Both the position numbers and the translations under genes were made by a program. Positions 8,942 to 17,444 of a DNA stretch of 64,000 nucleotides are shown piece by piece (position 1 is the first letter of the stretch; each line of letters opens with the position of its first letter). This DNA comes from Bradyrhizobium sp. CCGUVB4N. Its GTDB lineage: Bacteria > Pseudomonadota > Alphaproteobacteria > Rhizobiales > Xanthobacteraceae. The notes below the pieces were generated by a model that made no database searches, was not told where the DNA came from, and saw only the letters and a program-made list of their open reading frames with translations. The DNA lies in the NCBI RefSeq assembly GCF_024199945.1, contig NZ_JANADP010000001.1, positions 4,588,001-4,652,000 on the forward strand, read 5' to 3'.

Positions 8942-11200
8942 TCAGCCCGTCCGCATCCCGCCGCCACTCAACGCCCTCCGGATCATCTCGGCGAGCTGGT
9001 TGCGGCGGTACGGCTTGGTCAGCAGCATCACGCCGTCGTCGAGCTTGCCGTGGTGGACGATGGCGTTGTCGGTGTAGCCGGAGGTGTAGAGCACTTTGAC
9101 GCCCGGGCGGCGCTTCGCCACCTCGTCGGCGAGCTCGCGGCCGCTCATGCCGCCGGGGATGACGACGTCGGTGAAGAGCAGATCGAAGGCCTGGCCGGCC
9201 TCGATCAGTTGCAGCGCGGCGCGGCTGTCGCCGGCGGCCACCGTCCTGTAGCCGAGGCTCTGCAGCTGCGCAGTAACGAAGTTGCGCACCAGCACGTCGT
9301 CCTCGACCACGAAGATGGTCTCGGCGCCGCCTTCGGCCTGCGGGGCGATTGCTGCGGCCACTTCCGTCGTGCCTTCGCCGGGCGGCAGATAGAGCTTGAT
9401 CGTGGTGCCGTGACCTTGCTCGCTGTAGATCTTGATATGGCCGCCGGACTGCTTGACGAAGCCGTAGACCATGGAGAGCCCGAGGCCTGATCCCTTGCCG
9501 ACCTCCTTGGTGGTGAAGAACGGCTCGAACGCCATGTCCTGCACGCTCTGCGGCATGCCCGTGCCGGTGTCGCTGACGGCGAGCATGACGTAGGGGCCGG
9601 GCCGCACGTCGGCGTTGGCCTGCGCGTAAGCCTCATCCAGCACGACGCGGTGGGTCTCGAGCAGGAGCTTGCCGCCGTTCGGCATGGCGTCGCGGGCGTT
9701 GATCGCCATGTTGAGCACGGCATTGGTCAGGCGCGACGGATCGATGTGCGAGGTCATCGGTCCCTGTTCCAGCACGGTCTCGATCTGGATCTGCTCGCCG
9801 AGGGTGGGGCGCAGCAGCTTTGCGATGTCGGTGATGGCGGCGTTGATCTCGACGTCGCGCGGCTGCAACGGCTGTTTTCGCGCGAAGGCCAGCAGATGCT
9901 GGATCAGTTCGGCGCAGCGCTCGGCGGCGTCGTCGATTAGGCGCGCGGTGCGCTGCAGCTCGGGCTGCTCCTTCAGGCTCGCCACCAGCGTCTCGGTATT
10001 GCCCGAGATCACGGTCAGCATGTTGTTGAAGTCGTGCGCGACGCCGCCGGTCAGCTTGCCGATCGAGTCGAGCTTTTGCGACTGGTGCAGCTGCCGCTCG
10101 GTTTCGCGCGAGGAGGTCGCATCGTGATAGACCAGCACGGCGCCGGAGATGTTGCCCTGTCCGTCCCGCATCGGCCGGCCGCTGACCATCAGATGGCGCG
10201 CGTTGTTGCCGCTGTGCGGGCGGACGATCATCTCCAGATTTTCGAAAGCGTCGCCGCGCAACACGCGCACGGACGGCAGTCCGTCGGACTCGAGCGGCGT
10301 GACGCCGTCGCCGTGGAAGACGTCGGACAGCGCGCGCAGATTGCGCAGGTTCGTGCCGGTGCGGTGCAGCAGTATGTGCTCCGCGGCCGGATTGGACAAA
10401 AGGACGTTGCCCTCGGTGTCGATCACCAGCACGGCCTCGGCCATGCTGCGGAACGTGCTCTGCAGCACGTTGACCGACAGGCGCAGCTCGTCATGGGCGG
10501 TGACGAGGTGCTCGGTGCGCTCGGCAACGGCGGCCTCGAGTTGCTGATTGGCCGCGGTGGTTTCCAGCAGTGAGCTCTGGAGCTGCACGGTGGTACGCCG
10601 GCTCTCGCGCAAGAGGATGGTGACGAGCAGCAGGATCACCAGCGCGCCAATGACGTCGATGCCGAGCAGCACGATGCCGGTCCGGCGCGAGGCCGCTTCG
10701 CGAGTGGCGCGTAGCTTCTCTTCGCTCGCGGCCAGCCGATCCAGATTTCCCGTGAGCGTCTCCATCAGGCCGCGTCCTTCGCCGCGGTCTCTCAGCGCGT
10801 TGGAGCCCTCAATGTCGCCATTGGTGCGCAGCCGAAGCGACTCGGCTGCGACCTCGATGCGCCGAAGGATGAGTGGCTCCGTCGCCTCCATCAGCGCCAC
10901 CTGGTCGGCATTGTCGCGGATCGCGAGCTTGAGGTCGCCGAGCGCCGGTGCGATCTGGCCGCGGGCAGCCTGGAATTCGTCGATGAAGCCTGCCGTGCGG
11001 TAGATCTCATAGCCGCGTAGCGCGCTTTCCGCGCGGCGAACCAGCAGGTGCACGTCGGAGATCTTCTTCAGCACCTCGGCGGTGTGATTGACCCACGCAG
11101 CATCCGACCGCGACTTGACGTCGAGCCCGATCGAGGCGGCGGTGATGAGCAGGAGGATGGCAAGTCCAGCACCGAGAATGACGCGCTGCGAAGGGATCAA
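8942..11200 (-). CDS. CHASE3 hybrid sensor histidine kinase with C-terminal receiver
   Basis: About 752 residues. Order: membrane segment (VILGAGLAILLLITAAS), periplasmic CHASE3 sensor (about 30-165), second membrane segment (about 172-197), coiled linker, PAS domain (about 255-365), HisKA with the phospho-acceptor His in LTGGVAHDFNNML, HATPase_c (MAINARDAMPNGG, VSDTGTGMPQ, GKGSGLGLSMVYGF), and a receiver with Asp in LLFTDVVIPGGMSG. The start is taken as the TTG at 11200 that overlaps the stop of the upstream regulator as TTGA, so translation is coupled. An in-frame ATG at 11245 would add 15 residues and a 49-base overlap. Confidence 0.9.
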   Translation of the reverse strand: MIPSQRVILGAGLAILLLITAASIGLDVKSRSDAAWVNHTAEVLKKISDVHLLVRRAESALRGYEIYRTAGFIDEFQAARGQIAPALGDLKLAIRDNADQVALMEATEPLILRRIEVAAESLRLRTNGDIEGSNALRDRGEGRGLMETLTGNLDRLAASEEKLRATREAASRRTGIVLLGIDVIGALVILLLVTILLRESRRTTVQLQSSLLETTAANQQLEAAVAERTEHLVTAHDELRLSVNVLQSTFRSMAEAVLVIDTEGNVLLSNPAAEHILLHRTGTNLRNLRALSDVFHGDGVTPLESDGLPSVRVLRGDAFENLEMIVRPHSGNNARHLMVSGRPMRDGQGNISGAVLVYHDATSSRETERQLHQSQKLDSIGKLTGGVAHDFNNMLTVISGNTETLVASLKEQPELQRTARLIDDAAERCAELIQHLLAFARKQPLQPRDVEINAAITDIAKLLRPTLGEQIQIETVLEQGPMTSHIDPSRLTNAVLNMAINARDAMPNGGKLLLETHRVVLDEAYAQANADVRPGPYVMLAVSDTGTGMPQSVQDMAFEPFFTTKEVGKGSGLGLSMVYGFVKQSGGHIKIYSEQGHGTTIKLYLPPGEGTTEVAAAIAPQAEGGAETIFVVEDDVLVRNFVTAQLQSLGYRTVAAGDSRAALQLIEAGQAFDLLFTDVVIPGGMSGRELADEVAKRRPGVKVLYTSGYTDNAIVHHGKLDDGVMLLTKPYRRNQLAEMIRRALSGGGMRTG

Positions 11201-11610
11201 GGTGCTTCTTTCTGGTCCTTCGGCGGTGCGCTCTCGCCAAGGCATTCCCGGATGGTCGTCAACAGCGTCTCGGGCGTGAACGGCTTGCGCAGGCAGCGCG
11301 ATGCGCCGAGCTCGAGCGCCATGCGGAGGAAGTCCGGGGAGGGCGAGGCGGATGAGGCGAAGGCGTAGCCCGACATGGCGATCAACGGAATCGCCGGCGC
11401 ACGCTCGTGAAAGATGCGGATCGATTCGAAGCCGCGCATATGCGGCATGAAGATATCAACCAGCATCACATCAAACGTCTGCGCTTCCAGCGCAGCAAGC
11501 CCCGTTTCGCCGCCGTCGGTGAGCGTGACGTCGAAGCCCTGGCGCAGGAGGAGGACCTCGATGGTCGCGCCGACCATCGGATCGTCATCGACCACGAGAA
11601 TACGCGGCAT
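11197..11610 (-). CDS. Single-domain response regulator
   Basis: 137 residues, receiver only: acidic pair in MPRILVVDDDPMVG, phospho-Asp in VMLVDIFMPHMRG, Ser in IAMSGYAF and Lys in CLRKPFTPETLL. There is no output domain, so it acts by protein contact or as a phosphate relay or sink. Its stop overlaps the start of the CHASE3 hybrid kinase gene (TTGA), which makes the two proteins a probable signalling pair. Confidence 0.9.
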   Translation of the reverse strand: MPRILVVDDDPMVGATIEVLLLRQGFDVTLTDGGETGLAALEAQTFDVMLVDIFMPHMRGFESIRIFHERAPAIPLIAMSGYAFASSASPSPDFLRMALELGASRCLRKPFTPETLLTTIRECLGESAPPKDQKEAP

Positions 11611-11917
11611 GACCCTTCCTAGTAGATCGAAGTCCCCACAGCGATTGGTGATATAGGCGAATCGTGCGCCGGGTCAATTTTGGATTGGACCTACATAGGT
11701 ATGCACGTCGCAATGCATAGCGCCTCTGCGGGTTCCGGGTGGCAGGCGAATTTCGTCGGATTTCAATGACAGGTTGAGGCAAATCCGCACGATCCGCGAA
11801 AGCTGCTCCGTCATTGAACCGTTCTGGAGAGGCGTGGCGCATATGTCACCCGACGGGATGATGACGCATGTGGGCAGGTCGAATTACTGCAGAACCATGA
11901 TCTGCGGAGGTTCTGCG
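11611..11917. other. Intergenic region with one promoter, no gene seen
   Basis: 307 bases between the divergent regulator gene (minus) and a small membrane-protein gene (plus). Apart from the minus-strand promoter at 11650-11677 I see no gene or RNA signature. Confidence 0.5.
11650..11677 (-). promoter_or_regulatory. Predicted promoter of the regulator / hybrid kinase operon
   Basis: On the minus strand TTGACC (11677-11672) and TATATC (11655-11650) are separated by 16 bases, about 45 bases upstream of the regulator ATG. Confidence 0.5.
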
Positions 11918-12142
11918 ATGACCCGGCTCGGGCTTGATGGACTGCGTTCGCGACAAGACGTGCAAGATCTGAGCGCGGATGATCGCAGGACGTATCGGCG
12001 ATGGGCTCGCTGCTCATGCGCGGGCTACGCAATCGTTCTCATCGTCCTGTTCGCCGGCTTCTGGTTTCACGACCGCAGCGTGATGGTCGCTCAATCCGTG
12101 TCAGAGACCGGAAACACGCCGAGGGGCGGCCAACACAAATGA
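11918..12142 (+). CDS. Small single-pass membrane protein, unknown
   Basis: 74 residues. The ATG at 11918 is chosen because GGAGG lies 7 bases upstream; the open frame extends further upstream without a good start. A charged N-terminal part (LSADDRRTYRRWARCSC) is followed by one hydrophobic segment (YAIVLIVLFAGFWF, about residues 40-54) and a short polar tail. It resembles small membrane proteins common in this order but I cannot name it. A strong hairpin follows its stop. Confidence 0.55.
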   Translation: MTRLGLDGLRSRQDVQDLSADDRRTYRRWARCSCAGYAIVLIVLFAGFWFHDRSVMVAQSVSETGNTPRGGQHK

Positions 12143-12169
12143 GAGCGGCGCCGTTGGTCGGCGCCGCTC
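12143..12169. terminator. Strong hairpin between convergent genes
   Basis: GAGCGGCGCCG (12143-12153), loop of five, CGGCGCCGCTC (12159-12169): a perfect 11-bp stem right after the small membrane-protein stop and before the convergent BA14K gene. There is no T-run, so Rho-independent termination is not certain. Confidence 0.5.
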
Positions 12170-12193
12170 AGGGATGATGATCTTCAGGCCGCG

Positions 12194-12799
12194 TTACGGG
12201 CAGGGATGACGCAGGCCGTCATAGCCGAGATAGGTGCCGGACGCCGGGTCGTAGGACCGGTAGCGCTGGGCACAATAGGCCGACGAATCGCCGCCGCTGT
12301 CCGGCACCACGGCCACGGTCGCACTGTCGTCATAGTAGCTGTTGTCGTAATAGCCATCGCCGTAATACGGGCCGTCGCCGTAATAGGCGTAGGACGAGCC
12401 CAGCGCGCCGATCGCCGCACCGGCTGCGACGCCCGGCCAGAAGCCGCCGTGACGACGCCAGCCGCCACCGTGCCAGTTGCCGCCGCCGCCGTTCCATTGG
12501 CCTCCGGTCGCTGCGAAGTTGCGGCCGCCACCACCGGTAAAGGCGGGGCCCGCACTGGGGCGCACAGCCGCACCGGCCGCGAAATTGCCGCCGCCGCCAC
12601 CGATCCGGGGGCCGCCGCCGGCAAAGCCGCCGCCGCCCATGCGGGCGCCGCCGCCGCCACCGCCGAAATGAGCACCGCCGCCACCACCGCCGACATGTCC
12701 GCCACCGTGGCCGCCGGGGCCCTGGGCGAAGCTCGGGGTCGCCATCGGAAGAACCAGTGCCAGCGCCGCGGCCGCACTCAAAACTCTCAGACTGTTCAT
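12194..12799 (-). CDS. Secreted glycine-rich BA14K-family protein
   Basis: 201 residues. The ATG at 12799 is chosen for the AAGGAG 8 bases upstream and because it opens a clean signal peptide (SLRVLSAAAALALVLPMA, cleavage near SFAQG). The middle is almost wholly Gly with Ala, His, Arg and Asn, followed by a Tyr/Asp-rich part. The C terminus SAYCAQRYRSYDPASGTYL and YDGLRHPCP is the BA14K signature, with its two Cys. BA14K proteins are exported surface proteins with reported lectin-like activity. The role here is unknown. Confidence 0.8.
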   Translation of the reverse strand: MNSLRVLSAAAALALVLPMATPSFAQGPGGHGGGHVGGGGGGAHFGGGGGGARMGGGGFAGGGPRIGGGGGNFAAGAAVRPSAGPAFTGGGGRNFAATGGQWNGGGGNWHGGGWRRHGGFWPGVAAGAAIGALGSSYAYYGDGPYYGDGYYDNSYYDDSATVAVVPDSGGDSSAYCAQRYRSYDPASGTYLGYDGLRHPCP

Positions 12800-13047
12800 G
12801 TTCAAAACTCCTTTCCCGGAAGCAAATCCCTTGAACGGGCTACGGTTCCTGGGATCACGCCGGTTTGCGCATGAGGGGCAGGTTTTCACGGCGCCGCTGT
12901 ACCCGGCATGAATGGATCGCGACCGATTTGCGGCAGGCAGGGCCGCCCCGTGTCACCGCGTTTGGGCTGGGCACGGCCGCACCGGGCGAACTGGACATTT
13001 GGCCGTCCGGATGGCATCAGGACCCCACGAAGCAGGGCCCTTGCCGC

Positions 13048-13455
13048 ATGAAACAATTCTTCCTGAAGCTCTTCACCTGGTGGAACGGCCAGACCTTTGG
13101 CACCCAACTCTGGACCTCGCGGTTCGGGGAGCTGGTCGGTGAGGACGAGCAGGGCAACCGCTACTATCGGACGGCCGGTGGCAAGATCGACCCGACGCTC
13201 GGCTTCGAGCGGCGCTGGGTGATCTACAACGGCTATGCCGAAGCCAGCCGGATCCCGACGGGTTGGCATGGCTGGATGCATCACGTCGTCGACGTGCCGC
13301 CGACCGAAGAGAACTACCAGCCGCGCGAATGGCAAAAGCCGCACCAGCCGAATCCGACGGGGACGGCCAAGGCCTACCGTCCCTCCGGCTCGACGCTCGC
13401 CGGCGGCAAGCGCCCCAAGGCGACCGGCGACTACCAGCCCTGGACGCCTGGCTAG
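13048..13455 (+). CDS. NADH:ubiquinone oxidoreductase accessory subunit, NDUFA12 family
   Basis: 135 residues from the ATG at 13048. The family core is clear: LFTWWNGQTFGTQLWTSRFG, DEQGNRYYRT, ERRWVIYNGYAEASRIP and GWHGWMHHVVDVPPTEENY, then a Pro-rich tail ending DYQPWTPG. NDUFA12 is a supernumerary subunit of alphaproteobacterial and mitochondrial complex I and docks at the matrix/cytoplasmic arm. As is usual in alphaproteobacteria it lies away from the nuo operon. The longer upstream frame has no family residues. Confidence 0.93.
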   Translation: MKQFFLKLFTWWNGQTFGTQLWTSRFGELVGEDEQGNRYYRTAGGKIDPTLGFERRWVIYNGYAEASRIPTGWHGWMHHVVDVPPTEENYQPREWQKPHQPNPTGTAKAYRPSGSTLAGGKRPKATGDYQPWTPG

Positions 13456-13873
13456 TCCCAGGCGCTCTCCATCATCGGTTTGGATGCACGCGCATCCGCA
13501 TCACGCCGCTGTGGACAACGGGATCAGCGGGGATGCCGGCTGCGTGGCCGTTGCGCCTGCGCCAGCGATGCGGCTCAATGAACCCATCTTACGGAGATGG
13601 GAGACCATCGCGTTCGGTTCGGGCAACAGTTCGCGACTGTCCCGAGATGCAGCGGCCGCCGAGGAAGGACTCGATCGGGAGATAGGCCCCCGGTCTGGTA
13701 GTTCCGAAATCGCCCGATGAGAATGTGCGCCGCCGTGAGACAGGAAGGGCCGCTCGGGAAACCGGGCGGCCTCTTTCTGTTGGGCTAGGGTCCGCTTGCC
13801 GTGTCGCTGCTGGGTCCCGGCTCTGCGCAGCAGCGCAAGGGCGCTGCAGCGCGTCCGGGACACGAGAGCCGCG
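13456..13873. other. Intergenic region, no gene seen
   Basis: 418 bases between the NDUFA12 gene and the DJ-1/PfpI gene (convergent). Only the terminator at 13748-13780 is supported; short open frames on both strands show no family features. Confidence 0.5.
13748..13780 (+). terminator. Rho-independent terminator
   Basis: GGCCGCTCGG (13748-13757), loop GAAA, CCGGGCGGCC (13762-13771), then TCTTTCTGTT. A 10-bp stem with one G-T pair and a T-rich tail. It lies almost 300 bases after the NDUFA12 stop, so it may end that transcript or a short unseen one. Confidence 0.65.
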
Positions 13874-14560
13874 CTACATCATCCGCTCGGCTGCACGCTT
13901 GGCAGCCTCCAAGCGCCGCGCCTGGAATGGCGCGACCCGCTCCTTCATCAGCGCGAGCACGTCTGCCGGCGCAGTATCCGGCGAACCCGCATTGAACGGC
14001 GGGGCGGGATTGTACTCGAGGCGAAGTTGAATGGCTTCCGCGGTGGTGCGATCGACCAGCAGCGAGACCAGCTTCAGGGCGAAATCGATTCCGGCGGTGA
14101 CACCGCCGCCGGTGACGCGATTTCGATCGACGCAGACGCGCGTCTTGGTCGGCGTCGCGCCGAACAGCGACAGCATCTCCATCGCGCTCCAATGGGTGGC
14201 GGCATTGTAGCCCTTCAAGAGCCCGGCCGCGCCCAGCACCAGCGATCCCGTGCAGACCGACGTGACGAATTTGGCGCCCTCAGCCTGCTTGCGCACGAAG
14301 TCGAGGGTCTCCTCGTCATTGAGGAGAGCGTCGGTGCCGAAGCCGCCGGGAATGCAGATCACGTCGAGTTGCGGGCAATCGGCGAATGTCACCGTCGGCG
14401 TCAGCATCAGCACGGAATCGCTTGGCACGGGATCCAGCGTCTTCCAGATCAGGTGCACGGTCGCGCCGGGGACGGATGAAAACACCTGCAACGGGCCGGT
14501 GAAGTCGAGTTGGGTGACGCGCGGGAACACCAAAAGGCCGATCTGAAGCGGTGCCGACAT
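13874..14560 (-). CDS. DJ-1/PfpI-family protein, isonitrile-hydratase-like
   Basis: 228 residues from the ATG at 14560, which has GGAGGC just upstream. It is a single class-I glutamine-amidotransferase-like domain: IGLLVFPRVTQLDFTGPLQV, VICIPGGFGTDALL, and the nucleophile-elbow Cys in FVTSVCTGSLVLGAAGLL followed by ATHWSAMEML. This matches isonitrile hydratase (InhA), which converts isonitriles to N-formamides; other members of the group act on different small molecules. It is divergent from a GlxA-type regulator with only 85 bases between the starts, so control by that regulator is likely. Confidence 0.82.
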   Translation of the reverse strand: MSAPLQIGLLVFPRVTQLDFTGPLQVFSSVPGATVHLIWKTLDPVPSDSVLMLTPTVTFADCPQLDVICIPGGFGTDALLNDEETLDFVRKQAEGAKFVTSVCTGSLVLGAAGLLKGYNAATHWSAMEMLSLFGATPTKTRVCVDRNRVTGGGVTAGIDFALKLVSLLVDRTTAEAIQLRLEYNPAPPFNAGSPDTAPADVLALMKERVAPFQARRLEAAKRAAERMM

Positions 14561-14645
14561 GAGAGCCTCCAATGAAGTGCTTGACGCCGGCAAATTGGCA
14601 CGATGCCCTTCTGTCCAAAATGGCGTATTTCCCTCACTTTCGGAC

Positions 14646-15590
14646 ATGAGCATGATCGGCATCCTGATCTTCCCGGATTTTCAGCTGCTCGATGCGGCCG
14701 GCCCGATCTCAGTATTCGAGATCGCGGCACGCGCCGGCGACAAGCCGCTTGCGCTGCGCGTGCTGGCGATGACCGCGGGCCCGGTGCGCTCGTCCTCCGG
14801 CGTCGAGATGATGGCGCGCGATTTCAAATCGACGAATGCGATCACGACGTTGGTCGTGGCGGGCGGCGCGGGCGTGTCGGCGGCGGCGCGCTGTCCGACG
14901 ACGCTCGCCTTCGTGCAGCGGCTGGCGAAGCGCGGCGTGCGGATCGCCAGCGTCTGCTCGGGCGCCTATGTGCTCGCGGAGGCCGGCCTGCTCGACGGCC
15001 GCCGCGCCACGACGCATTGGGGCCGCACGCGCGATTTCGTCGCGCGCTATCCCAAGATCAAGTTCGAGCCGGACCAGATCTTCACCCGCGACGGCCAGGT
15101 CTGGACGTCGGCGGGCATCAGCGCCGGCATCGACCTCGCGCTCGCGATGGTCACCGAAGACCATGGCGAGGAGATCGCGCAGGCGACCGCGCGCCAGCTC
15201 GTGCTGTATCACCGCCGCAGCGGCGGCCAGTCGCAGTTCTCGTCGCTGCTGGAATTGAAGACGCCGAACGGCCGGTTCGGTGCGCTGCTGTCGTGGGCGC
15301 GGGAAAATCTCGACACCCCGCTGACGGTCGAAAACCTCGCCGACCGCGCCGGCATGAGCGCGCGGCATTTCGCCCGCGCCTTTGCCGCCGAAACCGGCAC
15401 AACGCCGTCGAAGGCGATCGAGCGGCTGCGGATCGAGGTTGCGCGCGAGCGCGTGCAGTCCTCGCGCGAGGCGATCGAGCTCGTGGCAGAGTCGACCGGC
15501 TTCGGCGATCCCGAGCGCATGCGCCGCGCCTTCATCCGTGCCTTCGGCCAGCCACCGCAAGCGCTGCGGCGCGCGGCGCGGGCGGGGTAG
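14646..15590 (+). CDS. GlxA-family transcriptional regulator (DJ-1/PfpI + AraC)
   Basis: 314 residues from ATG 14646 (a second ATG at 14652 is possible). The N-terminal DJ-1/PfpI-like domain (about 1-180: IGILIFPDFQLLDAAGPISV, RIASVCSGAYVLAEAGLLDG, ATTHWGRTRDF) is followed by a C-terminal AraC/XylS DNA-binding domain (about 215-310: LTVENLADRAGMSARHFARA, FGDPERMRRAFIRAFGQPP). Such regulators are thought to sense a small molecule with the DJ-1 part. The divergent neighbour is itself a DJ-1/PfpI enzyme, and a methyltransferase gene follows 35 bases downstream. Confidence 0.9.
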   Translation: MSMIGILIFPDFQLLDAAGPISVFEIAARAGDKPLALRVLAMTAGPVRSSSGVEMMARDFKSTNAITTLVVAGGAGVSAAARCPTTLAFVQRLAKRGVRIASVCSGAYVLAEAGLLDGRRATTHWGRTRDFVARYPKIKFEPDQIFTRDGQVWTSAGISAGIDLALAMVTEDHGEEIAQATARQLVLYHRRSGGQSQFSSLLELKTPNGRFGALLSWARENLDTPLTVENLADRAGMSARHFARAFAAETGTTPSKAIERLRIEVARERVQSSREAIELVAESTGFGDPERMRRAFIRAFGQPPQALRRAARAG

Positions 15591-15625
15591 CGACTCTCAC
15601 TTGCCACGCGACCGAGGAGGCGACG

Positions 15626-16414
15626 ATGAGCGGGATGGAGTACAGCAATGAGAACGCGAAACGGCTCCAGAGACTCTATCTCACTAGCGATGTGAAGGCC
15701 CAGCGCGCGGACACAATCCGGCAGCTCGATCTCTCTGCCGGCGAGCGCGTTCTCGATATCGGATGCGGTCCGGGCTATCTCTGCGAAACCATGGCGCAGA
15801 TCGTTGGGCTTCATGGCGCTGTCGTCGGTATCGATGTGTCGACCGACCTGATCGCCGTCTGCAACCGGCAGAAGGCTTCGGACTGGATTTCATATGCCAT
15901 CGGCAACGCGACGGAGTTGGGCCAGCCCGATGCATCATTTGACGCCGTCGTGTGCACTCAGGTCGCCGAGTACGTCCCTGATGTCGACCGCGTGCTCAGG
16001 GAAGCGTTTCGCGTCCTGAAGCCGGGCGGCCGAACGGTTTTTGTCGCAACGGATTGGGACGCCGTGGTGTGGCATTCTGAGAACCGCAAGCGCATGGCCG
16101 CCGTCATGACATCATGGGAAGCACATTGTGCCCATCCGCGTCTCCCCAGATCGATGGCCTTCAGACTGATCAATGCCGGATTTCATCTCGACGGAGCATC
16201 CGTCTTTCCGATTCTGAATCTGCGGTTCGATGACGATAGCTACAGCAAGGGACTGGCCCAGGGGATCCGGGATTTCGTCAGCCGCACGAACGATGTTTCA
16301 GCCGACGATCTCAATGCATGGCACGGCGAATTCGAGCGCCTGACCGGGACGGGACAATATTTCTTCAGCACCAACCGCTATATTTTCAGGGCATCAAAGC
16401 TGCCGGCGCGCTGA
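15626..16414 (+). CDS. SAM-dependent methyltransferase (class I)
   Basis: 262 residues from ATG 15626, preceded by GAGGAGG. SAM-binding motif I is ERVLDIGCGPGYLCETM; the acidic end of strand 2 is in GIDVSTDL; motif IV is ASFDAVVCTQVAEYVPD; then LREAFRVLKPGGRTVFVATD. The layout is that of UbiE/Methyltransf_11 proteins acting on small molecules; the substrate is unknown. It follows the GlxA regulator by 35 bases and is probably cotranscribed with it. Confidence 0.88.
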   Translation: MSGMEYSNENAKRLQRLYLTSDVKAQRADTIRQLDLSAGERVLDIGCGPGYLCETMAQIVGLHGAVVGIDVSTDLIAVCNRQKASDWISYAIGNATELGQPDASFDAVVCTQVAEYVPDVDRVLREAFRVLKPGGRTVFVATDWDAVVWHSENRKRMAAVMTSWEAHCAHPRLPRSMAFRLINAGFHLDGASVFPILNLRFDDDSYSKGLAQGIRDFVSRTNDVSADDLNAWHGEFERLTGTGQYFFSTNRYIFRASKLPAR

Positions 16415-16426
16415 CATGAGAGCGCG

Positions 16427-17428
16427 CTAGCTGGTGCTGCCTGCGGCCGTCGCGCCGGTTCCTCGCGTCGCCAGCCGCCGCGCGATCGGCGTCAACATGT
16501 AGGGCGACAGATGGATCGGAAACTGCGTCATGGCGAAATAGAGCCAGGTCGTGGCCGGCAGCGCGCCGGCGGTCGCGGCGAGCATCAGGCCGAGATTGCG
16601 CTGCGACACCATCAGCCCGAGCGCCAGCGCGCGCTCATAGCCGATGCGGCGGAACAGCAAGGTCGTGACGGCGAGCAGGGTAAAATAGATCGCGAACGAC
16701 AGGGCTGCCAGGCTGATCGTGAAGACCGGCCGCGCCATCAGGTCGCTCACGACATCGCCCATGATCGCGGACGCGAAGATCAGGAGGATGATGATGTTGA
16801 AGCCGTCGATCGGCTGCTTGTGGCGCTGGATCGCCGCGGCACCGAAGACCCATCGGATCATGGTGGCGCCCAGCAGCGATGCCGCGAGGATGCCGAGCAG
16901 CTTCAGCCCGAGTGTGAGCGGCGAGATAGCCAGCATGCCGCCGAGGAAAAGGCTCGCGAACAGCGACGCGGTGAAGGGCACGATCGCGGTCGCGGCCACC
17001 AGCGTGATCAGCACCAGCGTCGCGTCGAGGCCCATCAGCGCGGCCAACGCCGGAGAGGCCATCATCGGCGAGGCCATGCTCTGCAGCATCAGCGCCAGCG
17101 ACAGGCCGGGCGCGCGCTCGGTGAGCCCGCTCGCATGCGCGATCAGTCCGACGATCAGCGGCACGCCGATCGTGGTCCACGCGGTGGCGGTTGCCACCAG
17201 CGCCGGCCGGCGCAGATGGCTGTAAAGCGCCGCGAGATCGACCCGCATGAAGGAGATGCAGAGCAGGACGAGGATCGCCTCGGTGACGTAGGGCCGCAGC
17301 AGCGCGCCGAGCGGCGGCACGGCGGCGGCAATGAACACGACGGCGGCCACCGCGCGCGTGCCCTGGCTGCCGAGCCAGGTCAGGCCGCGGACGGGAAGGG
17401 CAAAGACGGTTTTGAGCGCGGACGACAT
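16427..17428 (-). CDS. Bile acid:sodium symporter (BASS)-family transporter
   Basis: 333 residues with about nine or ten hydrophobic segments and the two-fold BASS layout, including MLQSMASPMMASPALAALMG and GLMVSQRNLGLMLAATAGAL, the latter corresponding to the family's conserved crossing helix. BASS proteins import organic anions with sodium, but the substrate is unknown. It starts 16 bases after the stop of the alpha/beta hydrolase gene, so the two form one operon. Confidence 0.85.
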   Translation of the reverse strand: MSSALKTVFALPVRGLTWLGSQGTRAVAAVVFIAAAVPPLGALLRPYVTEAILVLLCISFMRVDLAALYSHLRRPALVATATAWTTIGVPLIVGLIAHASGLTERAPGLSLALMLQSMASPMMASPALAALMGLDATLVLITLVAATAIVPFTASLFASLFLGGMLAISPLTLGLKLLGILAASLLGATMIRWVFGAAAIQRHKQPIDGFNIIILLIFASAIMGDVVSDLMARPVFTISLAALSFAIYFTLLAVTTLLFRRIGYERALALGLMVSQRNLGLMLAATAGALPATTWLYFAMTQFPIHLSPYMLTPIARRLATRGTGATAAGSTS

Positions 17429-17444
17429 TCGGATGACGCTGCTG

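Noticed and set aside
14603..15600. 603-codon plus-strand frame spanning the GlxA gene
   Set aside because: Its first part is an Arg/Ala-rich shadow of GlxA; only the end, from 15626, is a gene (methyltransferase).
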